Shown here: piece by piece, positions 17,605-26,089 of the stretch
How the letters are laid out: each line of letters begins with the position of its first letter
Numbering within the stretch: position 1 is the stretch's first letter
DNA from: Phenylobacterium sp.
Lineage (GTDB): Bacteria; Pseudomonadota; Alphaproteobacteria; Caulobacterales; Caulobacteraceae
NCBI RefSeq assembly: GCF_030680185.1
Contig: NZ_JAUXVZ010000055.1
Span: 1-64,000 of the forward strand
Direction: 5' to 3'
DNA: 64,000 bases
The notes under the pieces: generated by a model
Database searches by the model: none
Told to the model about the DNA's origin: nothing
Seen by the model: only the letters and a program-made list of their open reading frames with translations
Made by a program: the position numbers and the translations under genes

Positions 17605-18780
17605 TCAGCCGTCCTGCAGCAGGACCCTGGCGGCGCGGGCGATGACGATCTGTTCGTCCGTGGGCAGGACGAGCCCCTGAAGGCGGCTGGCCGGGGTGGT
17701 GATGATCTCGGCGCCTGCCCGGTTCGCCTCGGCGTCGAGCTCGGCGCCCAGCCAGGCGCAGGCCCGCAGCACGCCCTCGCGGATCGCCGCGGCGTTTTCC
17801 CCGACGCCGGCGGTGAAGACGAGGCGATCCACCCCGCCCAGGGCGGCGGCCAGCCCGCCGATCTCCCGCGACAGCCTATAGACGAACAGGTCCAGGGCCT
17901 CCCGCGCCTCCGGACGGTCGCTGGCCAGCAGGACTCTGATGTCGCCGCTCTCCCCGGACACGCCGAGCAGGCCCGACCGGCGATAGAGCAGGTCGGTGAG
18001 ATAAGCGGCCGACATGCCGCGATCTTCCATCAGGTAGAGCAGAACCCCAGGATCGAGACTGCCCGACCGGGTGGCCATGGGCGGGCCATCCAGGGCCGAG
18101 AAGCCCATGGTGGTGGCCAGACTCTCACCATCGGCCAGGGCGCAGAGGGACACGCCGCTCCCCAGGTGGGCGACGATCACCCGCCCGCCGCAGTTTGAGC
18201 CGAACCGCTCTCGAAGCTCGCCGGCGATGAAGTCGTACGACAGGCCATGGAAGCCATAGGCCAGCACGCCGCCCTCGGTGAGGTCCCGCGGCAGGGCGTA
18301 GAGCCGCGCAAGCCGTGGCTGACCCGCGTGGAAGGCGGTGTCGAAGCAGCCGACCTGGACCGCGCCTGGAAACCGATGCTGCGCGGCGCACACCGCGGCC
18401 AGGTTGAAGGGCTGGTGCAAGGGCGCCAGGGGCGAGAGTCCCTCCAGGGTCTGCAATGTCTCGTCGTCCAGGCGAACGGGGGCGGCGAAGGCCAGGCCCC
18501 CATGGACGATGCGATGGCCGATGGCGTCGGGCGCGCTCACCCCACCCTCCCCGGCCAGCCACTCGAGCGTGCGCGCCAGGGCCTCATCCAGGACGCCGGC
18601 CGCCTTCGGCCAGTCGGTTTCAGCCAGGGTCTCGCCGTTGGCGTCGCGGACCCGGAACTGAGGTCGGTCCGGCAGGCCGGAGACGGCGCCGGTCATCCCC
18701 AGGGTCAGCTTGTCGCCGAGGCTGTCATAGACCGCGAACTTCAGGCTGGACGAACCTGCGTTCAGGACCAGGATCTGCAT
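17605..18780 (-). CDS. ackA: Acetate kinase
   Basis: 391 residues. It makes acetate and ATP from acetyl-phosphate, or the reverse. ASKHA-fold signatures: LVLNAGSSSLKFAVY at the N-terminus, GHRIVHGG, FDTAFH, YGFHGLSYDF, HLGSGVSLCA, GVSGESGDIR and FTAGVGENAA. The ATG at 18780 is preferred over one six bases upstream because AGGA sits six bases before it. It lies directly after the phosphotransacetylase gene (8 bp), so the pair forms a Pta-AckA operon giving fermentative ATP or acetate re-use. The FixK-linked surroundings suggest low-oxygen use. Confidence 0.95.
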   Translation of the reverse strand: MQILVLNAGSSSLKFAVYDSLGDKLTLGMTGAVSGLPDRPQFRVRDANGETLAETDWPKAAGVLDEALARTLEWLAGEGGVSAPDAIGHRIVHGGLAFAAPVRLDDETLQTLEGLSPLAPLHQPFNLAAVCAAQHRFPGAVQVGCFDTAFHAGQPRLARLYALPRDLTEGGVLAYGFHGLSYDFIAGELRERFGSNCGGRVIVAHLGSGVSLCALADGESLATTMGFSALDGPPMATRSGSLDPGVLLYLMEDRGMSAAYLTDLLYRRSGLLGVSGESGDIRVLLASDRPEAREALDLFVYRLSREIGGLAAALGGVDRLVFTAGVGENAAAIREGVLRACAWLGAELDAEANRAGAEIITTPASRLQGLVLPTDEQIVIARAARVLLQDG

Positions 18781-18788
18781 GCGCATTC

Positions 18789-19745
18789 CTAGTGGGCTGG
18801 CGGCTGGAGGCGGCCAGCCTTGGCCACCAGCAGGGCGACGGCGCAGGAGGCCAGGCGCGATAGGACCCCATCGGAGCGGCTGGTGAGCATGACCGGCACC
18901 CGCGCGCCCATGACGATCCCGGCCGACTGGGCCCGCGCCAGGTAGAAGAGCTGTTTGGCCAGCATGTTGCCCGACTCAATGTCCGGCACGAGCAGGATGT
19001 CGGCGTCGCCGGCCACCTCGGAGACAATGTGCTTCTGCGCGGCGGCTTCCTTGGAGATGGCGTTGTCGAAGGCCAGGGGGCCGTCCAGCAGGCCGCCGAC
19101 AATCTGGCCCCGGTCGGCCATCTTGCAGAGCGCGGCGGCGTCCAGGGTGGCGATCATCTTCGGATTGACCGTCTCCACCGCCGCCAGGATGGCCACCTTG
19201 GGTCGGTCGACCCCCATGGCGCGGGCGCAGTCGATGGCGTTCTGGACGATGTCGCGCTTGGTGGCCAGGTCCGGGGCGATGTTGATCGCCGCATCAGTGA
19301 CCAGCAGCGGCTTGGGATAGGTCGGCACATCAAGGATGAAGACGTGGCTCATCCGCCGCTCGGTGCGAAGGCCGCAGTCCTTGGCCACCACCGCTTCGAG
19401 CAGTTCATCGGTATGGAGCGCGCCCTTCATCACCGCCTCGGCCTCGCCCCGGCCGGCGAGCTGACAGGCCAGGGCCGCGGCGGCGTGGCTGTGCGGGGCG
19501 TCGTGCAGCTCGTACCGGCTGATATCCAGTCCCGCCGCGTCAGCGGCCGCGCGAATCCGCGCGGCCGGCCCCACCAGGATGGGAATAATGAGCTTGCGCT
19601 CAGCGGCCTCCACCGCGCCGCTAATGGAGAGGTCGTCCACCGGATGGACAACCACGGTGCGCACCGGGTCGGGCCGGTCAGCCAAGGCCAGCAGGCGCTC
19701 CAGCTGCGAGCCGGGCGCGCTGTCGGTCGAGTCAGGCAGGGTCAA
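18789..19745 (-). CDS. pta: Phosphate acetyl/butyryltransferase
   Basis: 318 residues, the short Pta domain without the long N-terminal regulatory part. It exchanges CoA and phosphate between acetyl-CoA (or butyryl-CoA) and acyl-phosphate. Motifs include AVMKGALHTDELLEAV, RRMSHVFILDVP, LLVTDAAINIAPDL and LLVPDIESGNMLAKQL. The start is TTG at 19745, supported by GGAG seven bases upstream; no ATG precedes the conserved core. It is followed by ackA after 8 bp. Which acyl group is preferred cannot be told from sequence; pairing with an AckA-type kinase favours acetyl. Confidence 0.88.
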   Translation of the reverse strand: MTLPDSTDSAPGSQLERLLALADRPDPVRTVVVHPVDDLSISGAVEAAERKLIIPILVGPAARIRAAADAAGLDISRYELHDAPHSHAAAALACQLAGRGEAEAVMKGALHTDELLEAVVAKDCGLRTERRMSHVFILDVPTYPKPLLVTDAAINIAPDLATKRDIVQNAIDCARAMGVDRPKVAILAAVETVNPKMIATLDAAALCKMADRGQIVGGLLDGPLAFDNAISKEAAAQKHIVSEVAGDADILLVPDIESGNMLAKQLFYLARAQSAGIVMGARVPVMLTSRSDGVLSRLASCAVALLVAKAGRLQPPAH

Positions 19746-19809
19746 GGTCGAACTCCGTCAGGGGCGAGGATCTAGCCTGTCACGGTCGCGGGCCGCCGCC
19801 CACCCCGGG

Positions 19810-20265
19810 TCATCCCTTAGACGGGCCGACCTGATAGCCGAGGTCCTTAAGGTCGGCGTCGTTCAGCCGCTCGGATTCAAGTTCAGCCGCATCGGCGGCG
19901 GCCGTGTCCGGAGCCGCGGACATATCGCCAGCATCCAGCAGCGGGGCCTCATCCTCGCCGATGCCCGGGCCGCCGCCGTCCTGAGCCGCGTCAAACACCG
20001 GACGGTCGCCATCACGGGCCAGACCATCCTGCTCATCTCGGCCGAGCGCGACGATCTCGCCATCACTGAGGTCCTCGGCGAACTGCGCCTCGTCATCGTC
20101 GGCGGCGCCCACCGCGGAGGTCTCGTCGCGGACCTGGGCCATTTCCTCGAAGGTGCGCATTTCGGCCGGCGGAACGTCATCGCCAGCCCCGACCGTGTTG
20201 TCCTCGTCAAAGACCTCGGCCTGATCCTGCGGTTCGAAGTCGGGCTGCTCGGGTGCGGGGGGCAT
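19810..20265 (-). CDS. Acidic low-complexity protein of unknown function
   Basis: 151 residues from the ATG at 20265, with GGAGAG three bases upstream. The protein is strongly acidic and rich in Asp, Glu, Ala, Gly and Pro, with no signal peptide or membrane segment and no family I recognise. It begins MPPAPEQPDFEPQDQAEVFD and ends with a more ordered stretch (LNDADLKDLGYQVGP) that may be its conserved part. It is 64 bp upstream of pta on the same strand and divergent from fadE. An overlapping plus-strand frame has worse codon pattern, so this strand is preferred. Probably disordered; function unknown. Confidence 0.55.
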   Translation of the reverse strand: MPPAPEQPDFEPQDQAEVFDEDNTVGAGDDVPPAEMRTFEEMAQVRDETSAVGAADDDEAQFAEDLSDGEIVALGRDEQDGLARDGDRPVFDAAQDGGGPGIGEDEAPLLDAGDMSAAPDTAAADAAELESERLNDADLKDLGYQVGPSKG

Positions 20266-20427
20266 AGGCTCTCCAATGGCTGGTGCGTTCACCAAACAAC
20301 ACCTGGACGCCATCCCCGTTCGATCCAGCCGCACAATTTCTGCCGCCGCCGCGACCGCCGTTGGTCACGAACCGAACCGGCCCTGATGCGTTGGCTTTGC
20401 TGAACCCGATTCCGAAAGAGGTGTTGC

Positions 20428-22680
20428 ATGGACAGGTCCGCCCTGCGCCGCGACTTCGTCACGCGGCCGATCTATCACATGGCCAAGGGCGTCCTGCCCG
20501 AGATGTCCGACACCGAGGCCGAGGCCATCGCCGCCGGCGACGTCTGGTGGGACGCCGACCTGTTTTCGGGGGATCCGGACTGGCAGGCCATGCTGGCTAT
20601 TCCGCCCGCCAGGCTGACAGAGGCCGAGCGCGCCTTCATCGACGGTCCGGTCGATCAGCTTTGCGCCATGCTGGACGACTGGAAGATCAACTGGGAGGAC
20701 CGTGACCTTCCGCCCGAGGCGTGGGACTTCATCAAGCGCGAGCGCTTCTTCGGGATGATCATTCCCGAGGAATATGGCGGCCTGGGCTTCAGCCCCTACG
20801 CCCATTCCGAGGTGGTGCGGAAGATCTCCACCCGCTCGGTGGCCGCCGCGGTCACCGTCATGGTGCCCAACTCGCTGGGCCCCGGCGAACTGCTGATGAA
20901 GTTCGGCACCGACGACCAGAAGTCCTTCTGGCTACCCCGGCTGGCTGACGGCCGCGACATCCCCGCCTTTGGCCTGACCAGCGCCGAAGCGGGCTCCGAC
21001 GCCACAGCCATGACCGACATCGGCGTGGTCTGCGAGGGCGAATACAAGGGCCAGAAGATGCTGGGCCTGAAGCTCAACTGGGCCAAGCGCTACATCACGC
21101 TTGGCCCCATCGCGACCGTTCTCGGGCTGGCCGTGAAGGTCAAGGATCCCGACGGCCTGCTGGGCGGCGAGGAAGACCTGGGCATCACCGTGATCCTGGC
21201 GCCCACCGACACCCCTGGCATCGAGATCGGCCGTCGGCACATCCCGGCCATGCAGGCTTTCCAGAACGGCCCTAATGCCGGCCACGACGTCTTCCTGCCG
21301 ATGGATGCGATCCTTGGGGGCCAGGAGCAGATCGGCAGGGGCTGGATGATGCTGAACGCGGCGCTGGCCGCCGGACGCGGCATCTCCCTGCCCTCGCTCT
21401 CGGCGGCCGGCGCGGCCATGGCGGCGCGGACCACCGGCGCCTATTCCCGGGTCCGCACCCAGTTCCGCATTCCCATCGGCGAGTTCGAGGGCGTGCAGGA
21501 GCGTCTAGGTCGCATCGCCGCCAACGCCTATCTTCTGGACGCCGCCCGCCGCTTCACCTGCGCAGGCCTGGCGCTCGGCCACCATCCCTCGGTGGTCTCG
21601 GCGATCATGAAGAACAGCGCCACCGAGCGGATGCGCGTCAGCGCGAATGACGCCATGGATGTCCATGCCGGCAAGGCGGTGATCGATGGGCCGAAGAACT
21701 ATCTCGGGACCTTCTATCGCTCCGTGCCCGTGGGCATCACGGTGGAGGGCGCCAACATCCTCACCCGCAGCCTGATCGTCTTCGGCCAGGGCGCGATCCG
21801 CGCCCACCCCTTCATCCTCAAGGAGATGGAGGCCCTGGCCGACGAGGACACCCAGCGGGGGCTGGCCGCCTTCGACGTCACCGTCTGGGCCCATGCCGGC
21901 CACATCCTGCGGACGGCCAAGAACGCCTTCATCCGCTCCTGGAGCGACGGCCTGATCGGTCCGGCGCCTGAGACCGGCCCCACCAAGCGCTACTACCGCA
22001 AGCTCAGCCGCTATGCGGCGAGCTTCGCGCTCGCCTCCGACGCCGCCCTCCTGACCATGGGCGGCTCCCTGAAGCGCAAGGAGATGCTGTCGGCCCGGTT
22101 TGGCGACATCCTGGCTGAGCTCTATCTGCTCAGCGCCACCCTGAAGCGCTGGGAAGAGGATGGCCGCCAGGAGGCGGACCTGCCGCTGGTCGAATGGATC
22201 ATGCAGGACGGCTTCCTGACCATCGAGCGCCGGCTGAAGGAAATCCTCGACAACTTCCCCAAACAGCCGGTCGCCTGGCTGCTGGGCCTGTTCGTCCTGC
22301 CCTTCGGGATCATCCGCCGGGGGCCCAGCGACCGGGTCACCCGCGCCTGCGCCCGGCTGATCCTGGAGCCGTCGGCCACTCGCGACCGCCTCACCGACGG
22401 CGTTTATCTGGGCGCCGGCGATGACGCCGTGGCCGAGTTGGAACATGCCCTGGATCTGGTGGTCTCCACCGAACCGATCCGCGACCGTATGAAGAAGCTG
22501 CGGGTCCGCGATCCGGACTCAGCCCTCGACCAGGGCCTGATCAGCCGTGAGGACCACGACAGGCTGGCTGAGACGGCCATCGCCGTCGCCAAGGTCGTCG
22601 CTGTGGACGACTTTTCGCCCGAAGAGATCACCGGCAAGGCGACACCGGCCCAGCAGGTGCGCGTCGAGGCCGCAGAATGA
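20428..22680 (+). CDS. fadE: FadE-type acyl-CoA dehydrogenase
   Basis: 750 residues, close to enteric FadE size rather than the short ACAD size. It oxidises acyl-CoA to trans-2-enoyl-CoA, the first step of beta-oxidation, with FAD. Core motifs: FGMIIPEEYGGLGFS, FGLTSAEAGSDATAM, GPKNYLGTFYRSVPVGITVEG (split here: GPKNYLG and TVEGANILTRSL). The C-terminal third (SLKRKEMLSARFGDILAELY onward) is the long FadE-specific extension. ATG 20428 has AAAGAGG upstream. Its stop overlaps the thiolase start (ATGA), so the operon is translationally coupled. Confidence 0.92.
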   Translation: MDRSALRRDFVTRPIYHMAKGVLPEMSDTEAEAIAAGDVWWDADLFSGDPDWQAMLAIPPARLTEAERAFIDGPVDQLCAMLDDWKINWEDRDLPPEAWDFIKRERFFGMIIPEEYGGLGFSPYAHSEVVRKISTRSVAAAVTVMVPNSLGPGELLMKFGTDDQKSFWLPRLADGRDIPAFGLTSAEAGSDATAMTDIGVVCEGEYKGQKMLGLKLNWAKRYITLGPIATVLGLAVKVKDPDGLLGGEEDLGITVILAPTDTPGIEIGRRHIPAMQAFQNGPNAGHDVFLPMDAILGGQEQIGRGWMMLNAALAAGRGISLPSLSAAGAAMAARTTGAYSRVRTQFRIPIGEFEGVQERLGRIAANAYLLDAARRFTCAGLALGHHPSVVSAIMKNSATERMRVSANDAMDVHAGKAVIDGPKNYLGTFYRSVPVGITVEGANILTRSLIVFGQGAIRAHPFILKEMEALADEDTQRGLAAFDVTVWAHAGHILRTAKNAFIRSWSDGLIGPAPETGPTKRYYRKLSRYAASFALASDAALLTMGGSLKRKEMLSARFGDILAELYLLSATLKRWEEDGRQEADLPLVEWIMQDGFLTIERRLKEILDNFPKQPVAWLLGLFVLPFGIIRRGPSDRVTRACARLILEPSATRDRLTDGVYLGAGDDAVAELEHALDLVVSTEPIRDRMKKLRVRDPDSALDQGLISREDHDRLAETAIAVAKVVAVDDFSPEEITGKATPAQQVRVEAAE

Positions 22681-23960
22681 GCCGGCCGGTCTATATCGTC
22701 GACGGCGCCCGCACGCCCTTCATCAAGGCCCGCGGGCGGCCCGGACCCTTCACGCCGGTGGATCTGGCCGTCCAGTGCGGCCGCCCCCTGTTGCTCCGCC
22801 AGCCGTTTGCGCCGAGCGCGTTCGATCAGGTCATCCTGGGCTGCGTGAACGTGGTGGCCGACGAGATGAACCCGGCGCGGGTTGCGGCCCTGCGGCTGGG
22901 CATGGGCGAGGCCATGGTCGCCTTCACCGTGCAGATCAACTGCGGCTCGGGCATGCTGTCCATCGACACGGCCTTCCGCTACATCCAGCAGGGTACCGCC
23001 GACCTGATCCTGGCGGGCGGCGCGGAGTCGCTGAGCCACGCCCCCCTGGTCCTGAGCCACGACGCAACGGAGTGGTTCGCCGAGCTGAACAGCGCCCGCA
23101 GCCCCATGGCTCGGGCCAAGGCGGCCATGGGCTTTCGGCCGGACTTCCTCAGCCCTGTCATCGGCCTGGAGCGCGGCCTGACCGATCCGATCACCGACCT
23201 CAACATGGGTCAGACGGCCGAAATCCTGGCGCAGATGTTCGACATCTCCCGTCATGAGGCGGACGTCTACGCCTCCGAGAGCCAGCTCCGCTCAGCCCGC
23301 GCCCACACCGAGGGCTGGTTCAAGGGCGAGCTGGAGCCCGCTTTCGCACCGGATGGCGAACTCCATGACCGCGACGACGGGGTGCGGGCCGATTCCAGCC
23401 CCGACAAGCTGGCCAAACTTAAGCCGGCCTTCGAGCCGCCGTTCGGCAAGGTGACGGCGGGCAACAGTTCGCAGATCACCGATGGCGCGACCTGGGTGGT
23501 CCTGGCCTCGGAAGACGCGGTCAAGGAACACAGCCTGGAGCCCCTGGCCGAGATCGTCGACAGCCGCTGGGCGGCGCTCGACCCGAAGATCATGGGGCTT
23601 GGCCCGGTGATGTCGGTCACGCAGCTGCTACGCGCTCACGACATGACCCTGTCGGACGTGCCGATCTGGGAGATCAACGAGGCCTTCGCCGCTCAGGTCC
23701 TGGCCTGTCTGGCCGCCTGGCAGGACGACGGCTTCCGCCGCCAGGTGCTCGGCCTGGAGGGCGACTTTGGCCAGATCGACCGGGAGCGACTGAACGTCGA
23801 TGGCGGCGCCATCGGCATGGGCCATCCGGTCGGCGCCAGCGGCGCGCGGATCGTGCTGCACCTGGCCAACGCCATGAAGCGCCTGTCCCAGCCCCGGGGC
23901 GTCGCCACCGAGTGCAACGGCGGCGCTCAGGGCGGCGCCATGCTGCTCCAATCGGTCTGA
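22677..23960 (+). CDS. fadI: Acetyl-CoA C-acyltransferase (3-ketoacyl-CoA thiolase)
   Basis: 427 residues. It cleaves 3-ketoacyl-CoA with CoA in the last step of beta-oxidation. Nucleophile Cys lies in INCGSGMLSID; the C-terminal active-site motifs are NEAFAAQVLA, GGAIGMGHPVGASGAR and CNGGAQGGAM. At this length and next to a FadJ-like gene it resembles FadI more than FadA, but the symbol is by analogy. The ATG overlaps the fadE stop; the next gene follows after 11 bp. Confidence 0.9.
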   Translation: MSRPVYIVDGARTPFIKARGRPGPFTPVDLAVQCGRPLLLRQPFAPSAFDQVILGCVNVVADEMNPARVAALRLGMGEAMVAFTVQINCGSGMLSIDTAFRYIQQGTADLILAGGAESLSHAPLVLSHDATEWFAELNSARSPMARAKAAMGFRPDFLSPVIGLERGLTDPITDLNMGQTAEILAQMFDISRHEADVYASESQLRSARAHTEGWFKGELEPAFAPDGELHDRDDGVRADSSPDKLAKLKPAFEPPFGKVTAGNSSQITDGATWVVLASEDAVKEHSLEPLAEIVDSRWAALDPKIMGLGPVMSVTQLLRAHDMTLSDVPIWEINEAFAAQVLACLAAWQDDGFRRQVLGLEGDFGQIDRERLNVDGGAIGMGHPVGASGARIVLHLANAMKRLSQPRGVATECNGGAQGGAMLLQSV

Positions 23961-23971
23961 ATGAGACATCG

Positions 23972-25240
23972 ATGACGGACACCGCCTGGAAGAATCACGA
24001 GCAGCGGCAGATTGAGCTAGGCCCCGATACGGGCGCGCCGGACCCGTGGAAGGCCTGGCGGCTGACCCGGGACGAGGACGGGATCGACTGGTTGATCGCC
24101 GACCAGCCGGGCGCCAGCGCCAACACCGTGTCCGAAGAGGTGCTCGAGGAACTCGACCAGATCCTCGCCAAGGTGGAGCAGGACGCGCCCAAGGCCCTGG
24201 CGATCCGCTCGGCGAAGGCCGGCGGCTTCTTCGCCGGCGCTGATGTGAAGGCCTTTGTCGGCGCCCGCGACGCCCATGAGGTGGAGCAACGGATGACGCG
24301 CGCCCACGAGGTGGTCGATCGCCTGGCCAAACTCAGCACGCCGACGGTCGCGGTCATCCACGGCTACGCCCTCGGCGGCGGGCTGGAGATCGCGCTGGCC
24401 TGCGACCACCGCATCCTGGTGGGCGATGAGGCGCGCCTGGGCTTTCCGGAGGTTCAGCTTGGCCTGCATCCGGGCCTTGGCGGCACGGCTCGCCTTCTGG
24501 ATCTGATCGATCCCCTGGACGCCATGCAAATGATGCTGACCGGCAAGGCCAAGCGCCCGGGCGAGGCCAAGGCCATCGGCCTGGCCGACGCGCTTACCGA
24601 AGAGCGCCATGTGAAGGCGGCCGTCTCCGCCGTGGCCCGAGGAGAGTTCAGCTCAACCAAGCCCGGCCGCCTGGGTCGGCTGCGCCATCAGGTCACCGAA
24701 CGCATTCTGCACGCCGATCTTCCGCGCCGCGCTGCGGCCGATCGCATGCGCAGCCAAGCGGCCAAGCAGGCGCCGCCGCAGCACTATCCGGCGCCGGGCG
24801 CCCTGGTGGACCTGTGGGAGCGCCATGGGGACGATCTGAAAGCGATGCGCAAGGCGGAGATCGCCTCTTTCGCCCACCTGATGACGACGGACGCGGCCCA
24901 GAACCTGATCCGGGTCTTCTTCCTGCGGGAGAAGATGAAGCGGCTGACCGAGGTGGAGGCCAAGGCGCCGCGCCACCTGCATGTCATCGGCGCCGGCGCC
25001 ATGGGGGGCGACATCGCCGCCTGGGCGGCCTGGCATGGGATAAAGGTCACCCTGGCCGACCTGAAGCCGGAGATCATCGCCCAGGCCATCGGCCGGGCCG
25101 CGACCCTCTATCCGAAGCTGGGCCACGACAGCGCCAAGACCCGCGACGCCCTGGACCGGCTGATCCCCGACCCCGATGGCCAGGGGGTTCGCCATGCCGA
25201 CCTGATCATTGAGGCGGCGCCTGAAAGGCTTGATCTCTAA
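23972..25240 (+). CDS. fadJ: FadJ/FadB-like multifunctional enzyme, truncated by in-frame TAA (N-terminal part)
   Basis: 422 residues remain. The intact enoyl-CoA hydratase domain spans about 1-300 (PTVAVIHGYALGGGLEIALA oxyanion region, LGFPEVQLGLHPGLGGTARL). The Rossmann fold of the 3-hydroxyacyl-CoA dehydrogenase begins at about 337 (HVIGAGAMGGDIAAW). Translation stops at TAA 25238-25240, straight after IIEAAPERLDL, in the middle of the NAD domain. The same frame continues without another stop to 26089. The parent protein would be 705 residues, normal for FadJ. As drawn, only the hydratase half could work. Start ATG 23972 lies 11 bp after the thiolase. Confidence 0.85.
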   Translation: MTDTAWKNHEQRQIELGPDTGAPDPWKAWRLTRDEDGIDWLIADQPGASANTVSEEVLEELDQILAKVEQDAPKALAIRSAKAGGFFAGADVKAFVGARDAHEVEQRMTRAHEVVDRLAKLSTPTVAVIHGYALGGGLEIALACDHRILVGDEARLGFPEVQLGLHPGLGGTARLLDLIDPLDAMQMMLTGKAKRPGEAKAIGLADALTEERHVKAAVSAVARGEFSSTKPGRLGRLRHQVTERILHADLPRRAAADRMRSQAAKQAPPQHYPAPGALVDLWERHGDDLKAMRKAEIASFAHLMTTDAAQNLIRVFFLREKMKRLTEVEAKAPRHLHVIGAGAMGGDIAAWAAWHGIKVTLADLKPEIIAQAIGRAATLYPKLGHDSAKTRDALDRLIPDPDGQGVRHADLIIEAAPERLDL

Positions 25241-26089
25241 AGGAAAATCTACGCCGATCTCGAGCCGCGCATGAAGTCCGGCGCGGTGCTGGCCACCAAC
25301 ACCTCATCGATCCGCCTGGAAGACCTGGCGCAGGGCCTCGCCCGGCCTGAGCGGCTGATCGGCATTCACTTCTTCAATCCGGTCTCGCGGATGCAGTTGG
25401 TGGAGATCGTCACCCATGAGGGCGTGGCCGACGACACCCTGAACCTGGCCAAGGCCTTCCTGGGCGCCATCGACCGCCTGCCGGCCCCTGTGCGCAGCAC
25501 GCCGGGCTTCCTCGTCAACCGGTCGCTGACGCCCTACATGCTGGAAGCCATGGTGATGATGCAGGAGGGCGTCGCCCCCGAGACGATCGACGCCGCCGCC
25601 GAGGCCTTCGGCATGCCCGTGGGTCCGGCCGAGCTGGCCGACCAAGTCGGTCTCGACGTAGGCATCGCGGTGGCCGACAGCCTGAAGGCCGGCCTCGACA
25701 AGCCCCTGCCCGTCCCGCCGGACACCCTGCGCGCCAAGGTCACCGCTGGCGACCTGGGCCGCAAGACCGGCAAGGGAATCTACGCCTGGAAGGACGGCGA
25801 ACCGCAGAAGGCCAAGTCCTTCGCCAAGCCGACCCAGGAGATGACCGACCGTCTGATTCTGCCGATGATCGACGCCTGCCTGGAATGCCTGCGCAAGGGC
25901 GTGGTCGAGGACGAGGACATCGTTGATGGGGCCATGGTCTTCGGCGCCGGCTTCGCCCCCTTCCGCGGCGGACCCATCCACTATGCCCGCCAGGCCGGGG
26001 CGCAGACGCTCAAGGCCCGTATGGAGGAACTCGCCGTCCTCCATGGCGAACGCTTCCGTCCCGACCAGGGCTGGGAGCGTCTGACGTGA
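25241..26089 (+). pseudogene. fadJ: FadJ/FadB-like enzyme, C-terminal remainder after the nonsense codon
   Basis: Directly after the TAA the same frame reads RKIYADLEPRMKSGAVLATN. It then carries the rest of the 3-hydroxyacyl-CoA dehydrogenase: NTSSI, the catalytic His region IGIHFFNPVSRMQLVEIV, TPGFLVNRSL and the C-terminal helical domains. The first in-frame ATG is at 25271, but a protein from there lacks the NAD-binding strand and is unlikely to be active alone. No ribosome site is evident before it. Codon use is intact throughout, so the lesion is recent or is a sequence error. The stop overlaps the next gene's GTG start. Confidence 0.8.

Noticed and set aside
19579..20403. 274-codon plus-strand frame overlapping pta and the acidic-protein gene
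   Set aside because: It crosses two minus-strand genes, one of which (pta) is certain, and has no good start signal or family resemblance.
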